From: Neopestalotiopsis rosae
Taxonomy: Eukaryota; Ascomycota; Sordariomycetes; Amphisphaeriales; Sporocadaceae
DNA length: 64,000 nucleotides
Assembly: GCA_023078685.1 (NCBI GenBank)
Contig: JALGAS010000003.1
Span: 682,001 to 746,000, forward strand
Direction of reading: 5' to 3'
Part shown: piece after piece, positions 10,945 to 23,620 of the stretch
Layout: every line of letters starts with the position of its first letter
How positions within the stretch are numbered: position 1 is the first letter of the stretch
Translations under genes and position numbers: made by a program
The notes under the pieces: generated by a model
What the model saw: only the letters and a program-made list of their open reading frames with translations
The model's database searches: none
What the model was told of the DNA's origin: nothing

Positions 10945-13900
10945 ATGGCCGACATGTCTGGAAAGAACCTTGAAGGAACGGGGGCTGGATCTGAAGTCAT
11001 GCTTGACTCGGACCCAGCTTCCACGAGTGACCTCGGTTCGGCACACCATCCACAATTCACGGGCGTCAACGGAGAGAATGTTGCGGCATTGGCGCGACGT
11101 CTGACACAAGCGAGCACGCGAACAGCACAAGCAAGCGTCACCAACCCCTTCCAACCTACCGAACCCGCCCTAGATCCAACGTCGCCAGAGTTCGATGCTA
11201 AGCTATGGGCACATACCTTGTTCAACGCCTTTGAGCAGGATCCTTCCAAGTATCCTCGCCAGCCAATTGGTGTATCTTGGCGCGATCTCAGTGTTCACGG
11301 ATTTGGGAGTAGCACGGACTCTCAAAAGGATGTGTTGAATGTCCTCTGGTATGCACCAGCTGCCATCAGAGATTTCATCGCCCACAAGAAGCAAAAGATT
11401 CAGATTCTGAGAGAGTTTGATGGCCTTGTCAAGCCGGGTGAAATGCTCTTGGTTCTGGGTCGTCCAGGAAGGTATGATCAGACTTCTATCAAAACCTCTT
11501 CCGTGAACAGCCCGCCTTCGAGATTTGTGTGGAGAATGCTGACAATCCTCCTCTGATAGCGGTGTCTCGACGTTACTAAAGACTATTTCTGGTCAGGTAC
11601 ATGGTCTCTACCTCGACGAACAATCCGAGTTCAATTATCAAGGCATACCCTGGGAGACCATGCACAGCCGTTTTCGTGGAGAAGTCATCTATCAGGCGGA
11701 AACGGATGTGCATTTTCCGCAATTAACGGTCGGGCAAACACTCCAGTTCTCCGCCCTAGCCAGAGCACCTCGCAATCGTCTTCCAGGCATTAGTCGCCAG
11801 ACTTATGCGCGATATCTCAGGGATGTCGTCATGGCTGTCTTTGGTATATCACACACCATCAACACCAAGGTCGGAAACGACTGGATCAGAGGTGTCAGTG
11901 GTGGCGAGCGCAAGCGTGTGAGCATAGCCGAGGTCACACTGAACCAGAGCTCCATACAATGTTGGGACAACAGCACTCGAGGACTGGACAGTGCCACTGC
12001 GCTAGAATTTACTCGCACATTGAGATTGTCTACAGAAATCGCCAACACGAGTGCCATCGTAGCCATCTATCAAGCCTCGCAGCTGGCATATGATGTGAGG
12101 ACCCCTATCTATGATGAGTCTCGGTCTGCACAGATACTAACGGGCAACTCAGGAATTCGACAAGGTCACAGTATTGTATGAGGGCCGTCAGATTTTCTTT
12201 GGGTCAAAGGATCATGCCAAAGAATACTTTACAGACATGGGATACCTGTGCCCAGATCGTCAGACAACTGCTGATTTCCTCACATCTCTCACCAACCCCT
12301 CGGAGCGCAAAGTACAGCCTGGTTTTGAAAAGCGAGTGCCGCGCACCCCAGACGAGTTTGCAAAGGCTTGGAAGCATAGCGAAGCCAGAGCTCAGTTGGT
12401 GAGGGACATCAATGCTTTCGAGCATGACTCCGTTATCGAAAATGATTATGCAGAGAAGCTCAAGGCAGTACGAAAATCTCAGCAAGCCTCCTTCACGTAC
12501 GTATCCGTGTCGAATGAGAAGATTAACACTACTGACAGTGCAATAGGCGTAACAAGTCTCCCTATACGCTGTCGATACCAATGCAGGTTCAGCTGTGCAT
12601 TACTAGGGGCTTCCAGCGTCTCCAAGGTGATAAGCTATTCTTCATCGTAACGGTAGCCGCCAACTTCATTGTATCATTGGTTCTTGGAAGCATCTTCTAT
12701 AACATGGAACCTGTCGCAGACAGTCTCAATAGCAGGTGTATTTTGTTGTATTTCGCCATCTTGTTCAATGCACTGAGCAGTGCGTTAGAGGTAGGTAGCC
12801 CTGGCCAACTGTACCGTGAGCAAACTCCTGACTGACCACCTTTAGATCTTTTCCCTCTATACACAGCGACCGATTGTCGAGAAGCAAGCTCGTTATGCTT
12901 CATACCATCCTTTTGCCGAGGCCATCTCTTCTGTGGTATGCGATTTGCCCAGCAAAGTGCTGTCGACCATAGCCTTCAACGTACCTTTGTACTTCATGGC
13001 CAACCTTCGCCGAGAAGCTGGCGCTTTCTTTGTCTATTTGCTATTTGGCTTCACCTGCACGCTGACCATGTCCATGATTCTACGTACCATTGGACAGACG
13101 TCTCGTACTGTCCAGCAAGCCTTGACCCCAGCAGCCATGTTCATTCTTGGTTTGGTCATTTACACTGGTTTTGTCCTGCCGACACAGACTATGCAAGGAT
13201 GGCTTCGTTGGATCAATTACCTTGATCCGATTGCTTATGCGTTTGAGAGTCTCGTTGCAAATGAATTTTCTGGACGACAATTTCCATGTGCTTCATTCGT
13301 TCCCATGGGCCCATCTTACATGACCTCCACTGCGTCGCAGAGAGCTTGTTCTGTCGCAGGCGCGATGCCTGGAGCGGATTTTGTGGATGGAGACCTCTAC
13401 ATGAACGCCAACTTTGGTTATTACAAGTCCCATATCTGGAGGTAAGTAGAATCGACCTGCTTGTTCGTGCGCCCGCTAACAACACGCAGGAACTTTGGAA
13501 TCTTGATTGCTTACATCATTTTCTTCACCGCGGCCTATATCTTGGCAGCGGAGTACCTTTCACTGACTCCCTCAAAGGGAGAGGTGCTTCTCTTCCGTAG
13601 TGAAAGCATACGAGCAAACAACAGCCGAAAGTCAACAAAACAGGACGAGGAAACAGGTGTCATTCAAGTTCAGGATAGGCAACCGAAGTCAACCAATTCA
13701 TCCCCAGGATCTACCCAAGTAGGAGGACACAGCTCTGTATTTTATTGGAGCAAGGTCTGTTATGATATCACCATCAAAGGCAACCCCAGACGAATACTCG
13801 ACAATGTTGATGGATGGGTCAAACCAGGTACCTTGACAGCTTTGATGGTAAGTGCATTCTCAAGACTGTTATTATTTTGTGTTCGAGAGCTGATAAGAGT

Positions 13901-15922
13901 CAGGGCGCCACTGGTGCTGGAAAAACGACTTTACTTGATGTGCTTGCTGATCGTGTTACCATGGGTGTTGTGACCGGGGACATGCTTGTGGATGGTATGC
14001 CAAGGAGCAACGCCTTTCAGCGACAGACCGGCTATGTGCAGCAGCAAGACTTGCATTTGGAGACAGCCACGGTCAGAGAAGCGTTGAGATTCAGTGCAGT
14101 CTTGAGACAGCCAGCCTCGACTCCAACATCGGAAAAGCACGCTTATGTGGAGGAGGTCATCGGCCTGCTCGAGATGGAGGAATATGCCGATGCCGTTATT
14201 GGCGTTCCTGGCGAAGGTAGGAAAGGCTCTTGCCCATGGTGATTGACGCTAGAGCTCACAAATCTGTACAGGTCTCAATGTCGAGCAGCGCAAGCGTCTC
14301 ACGATCGGTGTGGAGTTGGCTGCCAAGCCAGAACTCCTCTTGTTCCTCGACGAGCCAACATCTGGACTTGACAGTCAGACGTCCTGGTCAATCGCCATGC
14401 TCATCAGAAAATTGTCAAATGCCGGCGTACCCATCTTATGCACCATCCATCAACCATCAGCGATGCTCTTCCAGCAGTTTGACCGTCTTCTTCTCTTGGC
14501 CAAGGGAGGACGAACAGTCTACTTTGGTGATATCGGAGAGAATGGAAAGACGCTCACGTCGTATTTTGAACGCAATGGTGCCGAGCCGTGTGGTGCTACC
14601 GAAAATCCCGCCGAATGGATGCTCAAGGTAATCGGAGCGGCACCAGGAGCGCACACGACGCGAGACTGGAGAGAAGTTTGGCAGCAAAGCCCCGAGTCTA
14701 CAACCGTGCGACAGGAAATCGATAACCTGAACAATGCCAGAGGAGTCAACCATGGAAATAACGCAGTAGAGCAAGACACTCCATCGTACTATGCAGCACC
14801 CATCCACCAGCAGTTGGTGTCAGTCACGCAACGAGTCTTTGAGCAGTACTGGCGCAGTCCCTCCTACATATACGCCAAATTGATATTGTGTGGCGGTACG
14901 GTACGTATTGTATTCTGAGGATCACGATGCAGTGTACAATGAAAGGAACACAAGCTAATCGCAAAAATAGAGTCTTTTCATCGGCGTCTCTTTCTACCAG
15001 GCTGAACTATCAATCTCCGGACTCCAACATCAAATGTTCTCAATCTTCATGCTTTTGGTCATCTTTGCATTTCTCGTATACCAGACAATGCCTCACTTCA
15101 TTTTACAACGTCAGCAATACGAAGGCCGTGAACGTGCTTCACGAGTCTACTCATGGCCAGTCTTCATTCTCGCGAGTATCATTGTCGAGTTGCCCTGGAA
15201 CACACTTGCGTCACTCCTCGTATTCTTCCCCTTCTACTACCTGGTCGGCATGAACAAGAACGCCATTGCCACCGACGCAGTGACTGAACGCGGTGGCCTG
15301 ATGTTCTTCATCACTTGGTCCTTCATGATGTTCGAGTCTACCTTTACCGCCATGGTGGTTGCTGGTGTCGGCACAGCTGAAGTCGGTGCCATTCTAGCAC
15401 TGCTTCTGTTTGCTCTGTCGCTTATATTTTGCGGGTGAGTGTATTTATCCTCAGGACATGACTTTTTCATGGGCTTTTCTAATGTTTGACAATAGCGTGA
15501 TTGTGACACTTTCGGCACTGCCCGGGTTCTGGCACTTCATGTATCGAGTATCGCCCTTTACGTACATCATTGGCGCCATGCTGGCCACTGGCGTCGCGAA
15601 TCATGAAGTCACGTGCTCGTCTCTCGAGATGTTGCAGTTCCAGCCTCCAGCGGGCCAGACGTGCGGCGCGTACATGGCCGACTACATGGCCATGGCCGGA
15701 GGCAGCCTCTATGATGCGGACGCCACCTCGGCGTGTCAATTCTGCTCCTTGGCTAGTACGAATGTCTTCCTCGCGCCAGTCAACATATTTTACGATGAGA
15801 GATGGCGCAATGTTGGGCTCATCTGGGCCTACATTGCATTCAATGTGTTTGCAACCTTTTTGAACTACTGGCTTGCAAGGGTCCCCAAGAAGGGCAACTG
15901 GAGAAAGGTTCTTCCTTGGTAA
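10945..15922 (+). CDS. PDR-type ABC-G multidrug transporter
   Basis: Full-size plasma-membrane drug exporter with the reverse NBD-TMD-NBD-TMD order. About ten exons were placed by splice signals and protein continuity. NBD1: Walker [13 protein letters not shown] is restored across the intron 11472-11559; signature [10 protein letters not shown]; Walker B region [13 protein letters not shown]. First membrane domain about 12580-13600, with the large extracellular Cys-containing loop near 13290-13430. NBD2: Walker [13 protein letters not shown] after the intron ending near 13904; the degenerate [12 protein letters not shown] signature; Walker [14 protein letters not shown]. Second membrane domain about 14950-15900, including a Cys-rich loop before the last helix. 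The split of degenerate NBD1 and canonical NBD2 is usual for fungal PDR proteins. The residue after GSG in NBD1 is Val, where most fungal PDR proteins have Cys. No frame lesion was seen. Its divergent regulator suggests drug- or toxin-responsive control. Confidence 0.93.
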
Positions 15923-17131
15923 GGTGCAAGCAAGGAGGGTAATGTAGGGATTTGAGCTATAAGACTGGGGATATAACTAGTTAGTCATTTGTGGAGTTTC
16001 AGAGGTTTGGGTGTTGATTGGACGGGTTTAGAGTACTGGCGTCGTACGATATAGAAGAGCTACATCATACTACATACACTGTTAGAATTATAGACACGGA
16101 TTCCTTTATCACCAGAGAAACAAGTCTGGCTGATCATAGCTCTCTCGTTAATGTTATAAGAAACTTGGGAATATATGCACCCGATCAGTTCTATGAATTA
16201 TGAGTTTAGACGGGTTGTGTCAATGTTTAGAATTGGCAACGTATGATTGCAAGGTGCATCATAGCACATGCATGTACAGAGTACTGGGTGCAACTAATGC
16301 ATCTTGCTGAAGACCAACACGCAACTCGACATACCACATCCACACTCGTTGACATGGTAACTTTGACCCCCACAGAATCCCAGATTGTGCATGGCGTAGA
16401 ATCATTTTAGTGGATGGGGAAGCAACGGTTGCAGACTCGCCCCTCAATACTAGCTCGATATCCCTGAATAGTAATTCTCCGATAGCGACCGAGATTTCAA
16501 GGTCCGATAGCCTCCTTGATCGAATCTTTGTATTCCCTGTTATTGCGCGGATTACTCATATCAAACCCCCCTTGCCACGTAACCCGAGCTGTTTTGAATG
16601 GCTTTCGTGCCGTGCGGTTATCGTAGTGTATCCTAGGGGGCCCGCCATGTACCCACCCCGTTGCCGGATTGAGCATGTCGGCGCCGAAGTATAGAATTTT
16701 CCAAGGCAGCATTAGATTGAAAGCTTGTTGGTACGATACACAGCCCCAGTTCTTTCCCGCTCTTTGAATCATGCTTCCATCAACAAGTGCGGGAACGCGG
16801 CAGAATGAAGTCATGTACATGTGGCTTTTGACAAGTTCGATTTGCTTCTGGGGTTCGATGATTGGTTCGAGCCACGTGAAAATGCGGATGCAGTGTAGTC
16901 ATCCTGGGCAAAGCGGATCTTGACTCGTCTCACGATAGTGGTGAGCTAGTAGAAACGCTGTCCCGTGCGTGGGCTCGCGACGGTCGTGTAAGCGAAGGGG
17001 AGTGAGGTCCAGTCCAGTAAATTTCTGGTTTGCAATGAGTATAAAGTGTCAGAGACTCCTTGCGTAGAGGGACCGAAAACAATTTACAAGATGCAGATGA
17101 GCTCTCAAACTTTCTGAACGACTATTTGAAA
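15923..17131. other. Intergenic between ABC transporter and P450 gene
   Basis: No gene supported. A 107-codon minus frame at 16497-16820 has no recognisable feature. The region upstream of 17132 is presumably the P450 promoter. Confidence 0.45.
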
Positions 17132-18918
17132 ATGTCGCTACTACAATTATCTCATTCCGCGACCACTCTTGTGGCCGTTGCTACAGTACGTATCCCATGC
17201 AAGAAGTTACCATATATGCTCCAAGTCTGACATAAGACAGCTTCTGGGCATATGGGCTCTGAAATGTATATACAATCTATACTTTCATCCACTCGCAGCC
17301 TTCCCTGGACCCAAGTTGGCCGCTGCTTCGGATGTCAGTCAAAAGTCCCCCCCAGCCTGATCCCTTCAGCCGCTAAACATGTATAGTGGTACTATGCGCT
17401 CCGGTATACTAGCGGGAATTGGCCTTTTCTCGTCAGAGATCTGCACCAGAAGTATGGTAGGTTGATATGATCCACCCATAAGAACTCTAAAGCCCTTATT
17501 GGCTGTAAAGCAAAAAGCGCCCTGGCAACAACCTAGTATACTGACAACAAGAACCCAACAACCAGGCGACGTGGTGCGCATTGGACCCAACGAGCTGTCC
17601 TTCAACACGCCCACGGCCCTCAAGGACATCTACAGTCACGCGACCAAAGGCCGGAGAACGTTCCTAAAGTCTGACTTTTACGACTTCAACGCGCACGGGA
17701 GACCCGATATCGTCGCCGTCCGTGATCCGGCCGAGCACTCGCTCCAGCGGCGACAGCTGGCGCATGCGTTTAGTACCAAGAGCCTGCGCGGACAAGAGGG
17801 CATTGTGCAGGGCTACCTGGATCACTTTGTAGACCAAATGGGCAAGTTGAGCAGCGAAAATGGTGGCGTCGAGGTCGGAGAGGCGTTCAATTGGTTAACA
17901 TTTGATATCATCGGTAAGATCTCATCCACCTACTAGAGACTCACTCGCTTCTTGACGCCAAGGAGAAGAATAATGAATTAACTCGAACGTTCTAGGTGAC
18001 CTCGCGTTTGGAGAGTCTTTTGGGGCCGTAGCATCAGCCAAGACGCACTTTTGGGTCGAGGTCATCATGAGCAGCTTCTTCGTCATGACGCTCGCCAACA
18101 TCCGCAAGCGTATCCCGGCCAGCGTGGTGGCCCTGCCCTTTCTGATCCCGCTCAAATTTCTCTCCGACGTGAAGAAGCACCAGGCCCTGACGCTGGACAA
18201 GACGCGCAAGCGCATCGCGCTCGGCGACATGGGCCGCGACGACTTCTTCAGCCACCTCTTGCAGAACAAGGACAAGGAGCACCTCGACGAGCAGTACCTC
18301 TCCAACCAGGCCAACGTGCTCATCGTCGCCGGCAGCGAGACGACGGCCACGTTCCTGGGGGCCGTGACGTTCTTCTTGCTCCGATACCCCGAGACGCTGG
18401 CCAAGCTGCAGCGCGAGCTACGCACCGAGTTCGCCGCCTACGACCAGATGAACGGCGACACGACCACCTCGCTGCCCTATCTCGAGGCCGTCGTCGAGGA
18501 AGGGCTCCGGCTCTTCCCACCCGCGGCCATTGGCCTGCCGCGCGAGTGCCCCGGCGCCCACATCGACGGCCGCTGGGTGCCGCGGGGCGCCATCGTGTCG
18601 ACCAACCCGTTCTCCCTGACGCGCGACCCGCGGTACTGGAGCCGGCCCGACGACTTTGTGCCCGAGCGGTGGATGGGCGAGGGCCTGGCCGGGGACAACC
18701 GGGCCGCCAGCCAGCCGTTCAGCATCGGGCCCCGGGCCTGCCTCGGCATCAACCTGGCCAAGGTGGAGGCGCGCCTCACGCTGGCCAAGCTGGCTTGGAA
18801 GTATGACTGGGAGCTGGTGAACAAGGATGTGGACTTGCTCAAGGAGTCCAAATTGTTCACATTGTGGCAGAAGCCGGATGTCAGGGTTAAGTATACTCCT
18901 CATGGCGGGTTGATCTAG
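17132..18918 (+). CDS. Cytochrome P450, CYP65-like (isotrichodermin C-15 hydroxylase-like)
   Basis: Heme-thiolate monooxygenase, predicted membrane-anchored in the ER. The ATG at 17132 opens a short exon; introns follow near 17171-17232, 17336-17384, 17456-17564 and 17915-17997, and the last large exon runs to 18918. A proline-rich hinge appears as AFPGPKLAA. The I-helix oxygen-binding motif is AGSETT, the K-helix motif is EEGLR (ExxR), and the heme loop is [10 protein letters not shown] with the axial Cys. The overall pattern ([22 protein letters not shown]) is that of CYP65-type enzymes, which include trichothecene pathway hydroxylases; the substrate here cannot be inferred. The last exon is notably GC-rich. 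No PKS, NRPS or terpene synthase lies in the window, so a secondary-metabolite role is unproven; detoxification with the neighbouring transporter is an alternative. Confidence 0.88.
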
Positions 18919-19239
18919 GCAGTCGGGAGTTGGGTCGGGGTCGAGCTGTGGGTGGGCTCCATGGATGGCGGCACGTTTGAACATATTATTTCACAAATAA
19001 CGGCCGGTACGACACATTTTGTCTTTTATTACTATAATTGATGGCTCATATTTCTAGAGGATAACAAAATATAACGTTAAGTCTTCTGACTATCTTCTTC
19101 GCCTGCCGACAATGGAAACACCGTTTCCATGTCTGCTTTTTTCAAGCCACTTCCAGGACCACAACTTCCAATTCAATACGAGTTCGAATTCCGTGGGATG
19201 GACTATCACCGTGATTTGTATATGTATCTCTGAACCATA
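18919..19239. other. Short convergent intergenic region
   Basis: AT-rich 3' flank between the P450 and the broken dehydrogenase. Nothing else seen. Confidence 0.5.
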
Positions 19240-20220
19240 TTATGCTAGCCAGGGCTTGAGCTCCGCTTCAGTCCAATCCCACAACCTCGCTGATAGCTGC
19301 TTGTCCAGACACCAAGGGGTATATCCATCAGTGAGCTTACCAACAGGTTCATACATCTCTCCCTGCTTCGCATGCGCTTTGGGTACGCCGACCGTCCACA
19401 CTTGGTTCCAGTGGCCCTGGTCATCGTCGAGGAAGCGATTAATGTTGCCCAGATACACAATGGCTTTATCCAAAAGTCCAAGACTGGAAACGAGTCCAGT
19501 ATTGCTGGGACCGGGATCGACAATCAAGGTGAGAATTTCGGAATAGCGACGAGCAAGTTCTCGTCCATAGAGCAGATTAGCCAGTTTGCTCTGTGCGTAG
19601 CGCTGCCACTTGCCCAGGATCGAGTATGCATGCGCGCTTCTCCGTGCTCCTTGGCCGTCTTTTATAACAATGGGAGCAGGATTCGGATGAGTAGGGCGTG
19701 TGCAACGTGATTGATACCAAAATGTAGCTCATATCCGTCCTTGGTCAGACCTGCGTCAGTTTTTGAGTCAGCTACTTCGTGGCTTATGGCACCTCAGGCA
19801 ATGGCTAGAAAACGCGGTGTTTACCCGGAGGAAGCGCCATCACACCGGCATTGGCCATGAGTACATCAAGACGGGACTCTTTTGAAATCTCATGTGCGGC
19901 TTTCTTGACGGACGCTAGGTCGGCATGGTCACATTGAATAAAGACAACTTTGGTACTTGAGCCAGTAGACTGGATATCAGCGATGACCTGCTGTGCAGCC
20001 GACTCATTGCGACCGGTGATAAAGATCTTGGCGGGATTGCGGCTGGCTAGCATCTTCGCCGCGGCGGCACCGAGCCCGTTTGTGCCTGAGAACGAGAAGC
20101 ATAAGTATTTTAATGTCGTCACAGAGAGGGATATGAGAATCTCTTACCTCCAGTGATCAAAATGATCTTGTCTGTGAGCTGAGGCACATCCCGCTCAAGA
20201 TCAAAGTCCAGCTTGACCAT
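19240..20220 (-). pseudogene. Broken short-chain dehydrogenase/reductase (SDR)
   Basis: The start at 20220 (MVKLDFDLERDVPQLTDK) and exon joins give an SDR N terminus: ITG-GTNGLG cofactor loop across an intron (about 20094-20145), a NAG motif (LMANAGV), then a second intron (about 19743-19825). The next exon begins well (LTKDGYELHFGINHVAHALL, the usual helix before the active site) but reaches an in-frame TAA just after ILLPLL. The active-site YAQSK and the C-terminal part are present downstream, but in a different frame. The stretch that normally links them, with the catalytic Ser, is almost missing: only a few codons separate the two halves. A splice that would restore it was not found. I read this as a pseudogene with an internal deletion, frameshift and stop. 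A sequencing error could explain one lesion but not all. Confidence 0.7.
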
Positions 20221-20752
20221 GTTGAGTGACGGACTGAATGGACGTACAAAAGCCGAAGAGCAAATCGGACCAGTCAAGGCGCTTTGGATCTTCCAGTCTG
20301 CAAGTCATGCAGCAAACTACAGAAGCAACAGAATGTCCTTGCAGGAGATTTTCTGCTGGATGTGGGCTGCACTTCGATTTGCTTGTCTTGTGAATTGAGA
20401 GCGTGCGGCCGTTGGCGGCGTGAGTGGGGTTACTGAGGCATGGATATTTACATAGCTCCAGTGTGCATCCAGTGCTAAATGCTGACTGCGTTGATATCGT
20501 ATGTACTGCCCGGAATCCTTCTCCGCCAACCAAAGAACCCGTTGCACAATTGAACATAAGTCTTTGCGGTGCTGTGGAGTTGAGTGCAGCCGCTTATGCT
20601 TCATTGGTGTGTATGTTGTGCCATGTATTGTTGGAATGACAGTCTCGATGGCTGAGTCCAATTCCCTGAAAATCGTCTGGAAGCGTTACCTTTGGCATCT
20701 TGTTTACTTGGCTCTATTTCTCATAATCGCTGTTCTTGACCCTCTTGAGCTC
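20221..20752. other. Intergenic between SDR relic and HET gene
   Basis: Lies upstream of the broken dehydrogenase and downstream of the HET gene. Only short frames; no gene supported. Confidence 0.45.
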
Positions 20753-22659
20753 TCACACAATCTCAAACGCAATGATCAGTGCCCCAAGCTCTTCTGCTGA
20801 TTTCACATAGCTCCCATCCATGATGCCGTGGACGTATGCCGGACCAAGCATAAGGTAATCCGGTATCGTATCCATGTCTTCAGTGACATTCCTCAAAACA
20901 AAAGGTACAGATCCTCCATGAAGGACAGACACAACATCTCCAGGATCAATGCAGCTTGGACCCAAACCAATGAAGCCAAGGTCTTTGCCGACAAAGAAGC
21001 GGCGATTTTGGCAGGCGCTCTCCAAGCATTGCCATCGCGCATCATTTGAATCGTGGGTCCAAGAACCGGCAACGAGTTTCTCGAGGAAATCGCGAAATGC
21101 TTCCACGTCGTCATCTTCTACCGGCTGATTGTTCCAATTGCCGCCCATCAGCGTCGCTGCCAGCATTGGAGAGAAGCCATTCTGAATTCCGGCGTTGTCC
21201 CCTCCCCACATTCGCAGATCGGCAGCATGGGCACGTTGGACCATGGCGGGTAGTTTCCGAAGTAGTGCAGTCAGTTCAGAGATATTCTCCATAACAGTGG
21301 GCGGAAATACGTCGCTTGTCTCAGTGACTGTGCTAACTGGATAGCCCCTGAGACTCAATGTCGTGGGCCGGGCTAGATCTATCTCAACATCTTCCCGATT
21401 CACACCCTCGCCATTCTCAGCGTCAAAGATGGGAGGGAACACTTCGGGCTCAATGTCTTCATTGATTGGCAGATCAAAGCGAGGGACCCAGGATGCAAAG
21501 TCTTGAATGCTTGAGGGATCTGGTGCAATGGCGTGATTGACGTATTCGAGTATTCGAAGATTGTTCAGTTCCTGGATCGCGTACCGAACAGCATCACAAA
21601 GGACGCGCCCCAAAGTCTTCTTGTAATCGGGCTCGAGCAGAAAAGTATTGCCTCCATCTTTTGGTGCATCCTCTTGCGACAGGAGACCGAGGACGGCAAA
21701 TATTTTGTCTCTGGGCTCGGTGGAAAGCCTACGGCGCGCAAGTAGCAATAGGGCAGTAAAATCGGGGGCGTGAGGTTGTTCGATACTCGTCCCTGACCCT
21801 GTCGTGTTCTTGTTGTCAACGAGTGACCACAGATCCACGGCGTTCTTCAAGTTCTCATTGTCGTGCATCTCGCGCGAGATGGATGCCCGGTTGTAGGTGA
21901 TCCAGCGCGCGGCCCGTAGTAACTCGACCAGACCCACGGTGAGATTTGGGCCGTAGAAGCAAATGCTGGTCGGCGCCAAAACAGCTTCTTGAATCACCCA
22001 TAAGCGTCTAGTCAGAAATATGAGCGACACTACAAATGGACAGGTAAGAAGACTCCGGTAAGTAATACTCACTCAAACCACGGTTGGTCAAACAGCGACA
22101 ATATACCCTCTTCATCGAGAGGGCAATTGATACTCAAGTTGGATTCGCGTCGAAGATCAGACTGAAAACTTCGCATAAGCCTGTGGAACCTCGAAAATCC
22201 GATTGTCTTGTCGCTGATCTCTTGCAGCAGCTCGCGAATGCACTTCAGCCCCCGTCGCATAAGCGCGTCCTCATCGCCGAGGTACACCAGATTTGTGCGC
22301 GAATGGTGATAGATTTGCGCCATCAGAGCCACCTGAGAGCCCCGCTCATTGATATCGTGCTGGTTGATGCATATTGCGTCCACCCAAAGTCGCCGGGGTG
22401 CATCCTGTTTCCTCATACAATTGAGTACTTTTAAGGAACTCATGGGAACGTCAAAATCAGAGCCATCCAGTTTGAGTGTCCCGCGGACGTTCGCGTCTCC
22501 CCAGCAGTACGAAATGGTTTCATATGCGACCGGGTCCTGCAGAGACGTGTGCAGCAGGCGACCCTCAATTATTGCCTCGCATGGACCTGGGAGGATCTCA
22601 AGTAGTCGTATTTCCTTTTTTACAGGATCCAATCTTCTATAAAGCCAAGTTTGGCCCAT
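20753..22659 (-). CDS. HET domain protein (heterokaryon incompatibility-like)
   Basis: Two exons (start 22659; a roughly 70-nt intron near 22001-22072; stop at 20753), about 610 residues. The N-terminal half carries the HET domain blocks: ETISYCWGD, RRLWVDAICINQ-DINERGSQV and a third block across the intron ending RLWVIQEAVLA. The C-terminal part resembles the variable region of HET proteins, with a closing block near EEDMDTIPDYL. HET domains act in fungal non-self recognition and can trigger cell death when activated. The protein has no NACHT or WD40 repeats, so it is the stand-alone type. No neighbouring gene obviously forms a partner pair. The reading frame is intact. Confidence 0.9.
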
Positions 22660-23620
22660 TGCGATTCGTCAGTGGCGGTACAGAGGGTAGATCAAGGGGG
22701 GTTTATTTGGAACGCAAGGTTTGGGCTCACAATGAAACGCTAAGTTAATCGCGCGTGCCATAGTTGAGGTCAGCTGCGCTAAAAGGAGTGGGTGGGGTCG
22801 GATTACCAGGTAGTTATTTTGCAACTATTCTTATATCATATCATGGTTCAAAGAAAGACGCAGAGATCCTGGGTTATCACAATTTATTAGTTGAATAGCT
22901 AGGATGGCAGGAATGAGTCTTTTTATGTCTATAAAATTCTGTCTGAACAACCATACTATATAGGTAGATAACTCTTCATGTTGTTTCACCCGAGCGCTGC
23001 AACGCGACATAGCCACAAGTGGCGCACCAGGACTATACAGTACTGGATTGCTAAAAATAATTGCTCTCTGATATGTGGGGATGATTCAGATTATACTTCT
23101 AGGACGGGCACTATCGAAATATCTTGCATCACTTACTAAAACGGGAATTGGAGAGGGAGGCTTGGTGCACAGAAGTCTATGTTCCCTAATCTTTCATGCA
23201 AAAAATTGCGAGTTCTACTCTCGATCTCAGTTAACACCAATATGAAAAAAGCCATGTTCCTAAGCGAAGAAGTACCCATTAAAAATCGGTGAAAGCCTAT
23301 GAGGTGGCACAGCGCACTGGATTACCGCTAAGCCGCTGTTCAGTACCCCGATGTGCCTCCTGGGATCATGTATGCAAGATCAGGGATTGGTTCCATTTTA
23401 TGCACACGCAACCAACATGAAGACTACAGCACATGGTAGCATTCGAGCACCAACACACTGCTCTAGTTTTGACACCGTGCTCATTTCTTTCGATATTTGC
23501 GATCAAGATTCTACCTTATGGTGAAGTGGACACGATAATTCCATGCTATTTGAACCTCACGTAGCAGAAGCCTACCTCGCCTGGACTGAAACGCATCACT
23601 ACCGATTTGGGCCTGTAGCC
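22660..23620. other. Divergent intergenic region, AT-rich
   Basis: Nearly 1 kb between the HET gene (minus) and the reductase gene (plus). No gene supported; likely contains both promoters. Confidence 0.5.

Noticed and set aside
16497..16820. 107-codon minus frame between the ABC transporter and P450
   Set aside because: No leader, domain, splice context or codon bias to support it.
18051..18806. 251-codon plus frame rich in Arg, Ala and Gly
   Set aside because: It is the shifted frame of the GC-rich last exon of the P450 at 17132-18918; composition is typical of a shadow frame.
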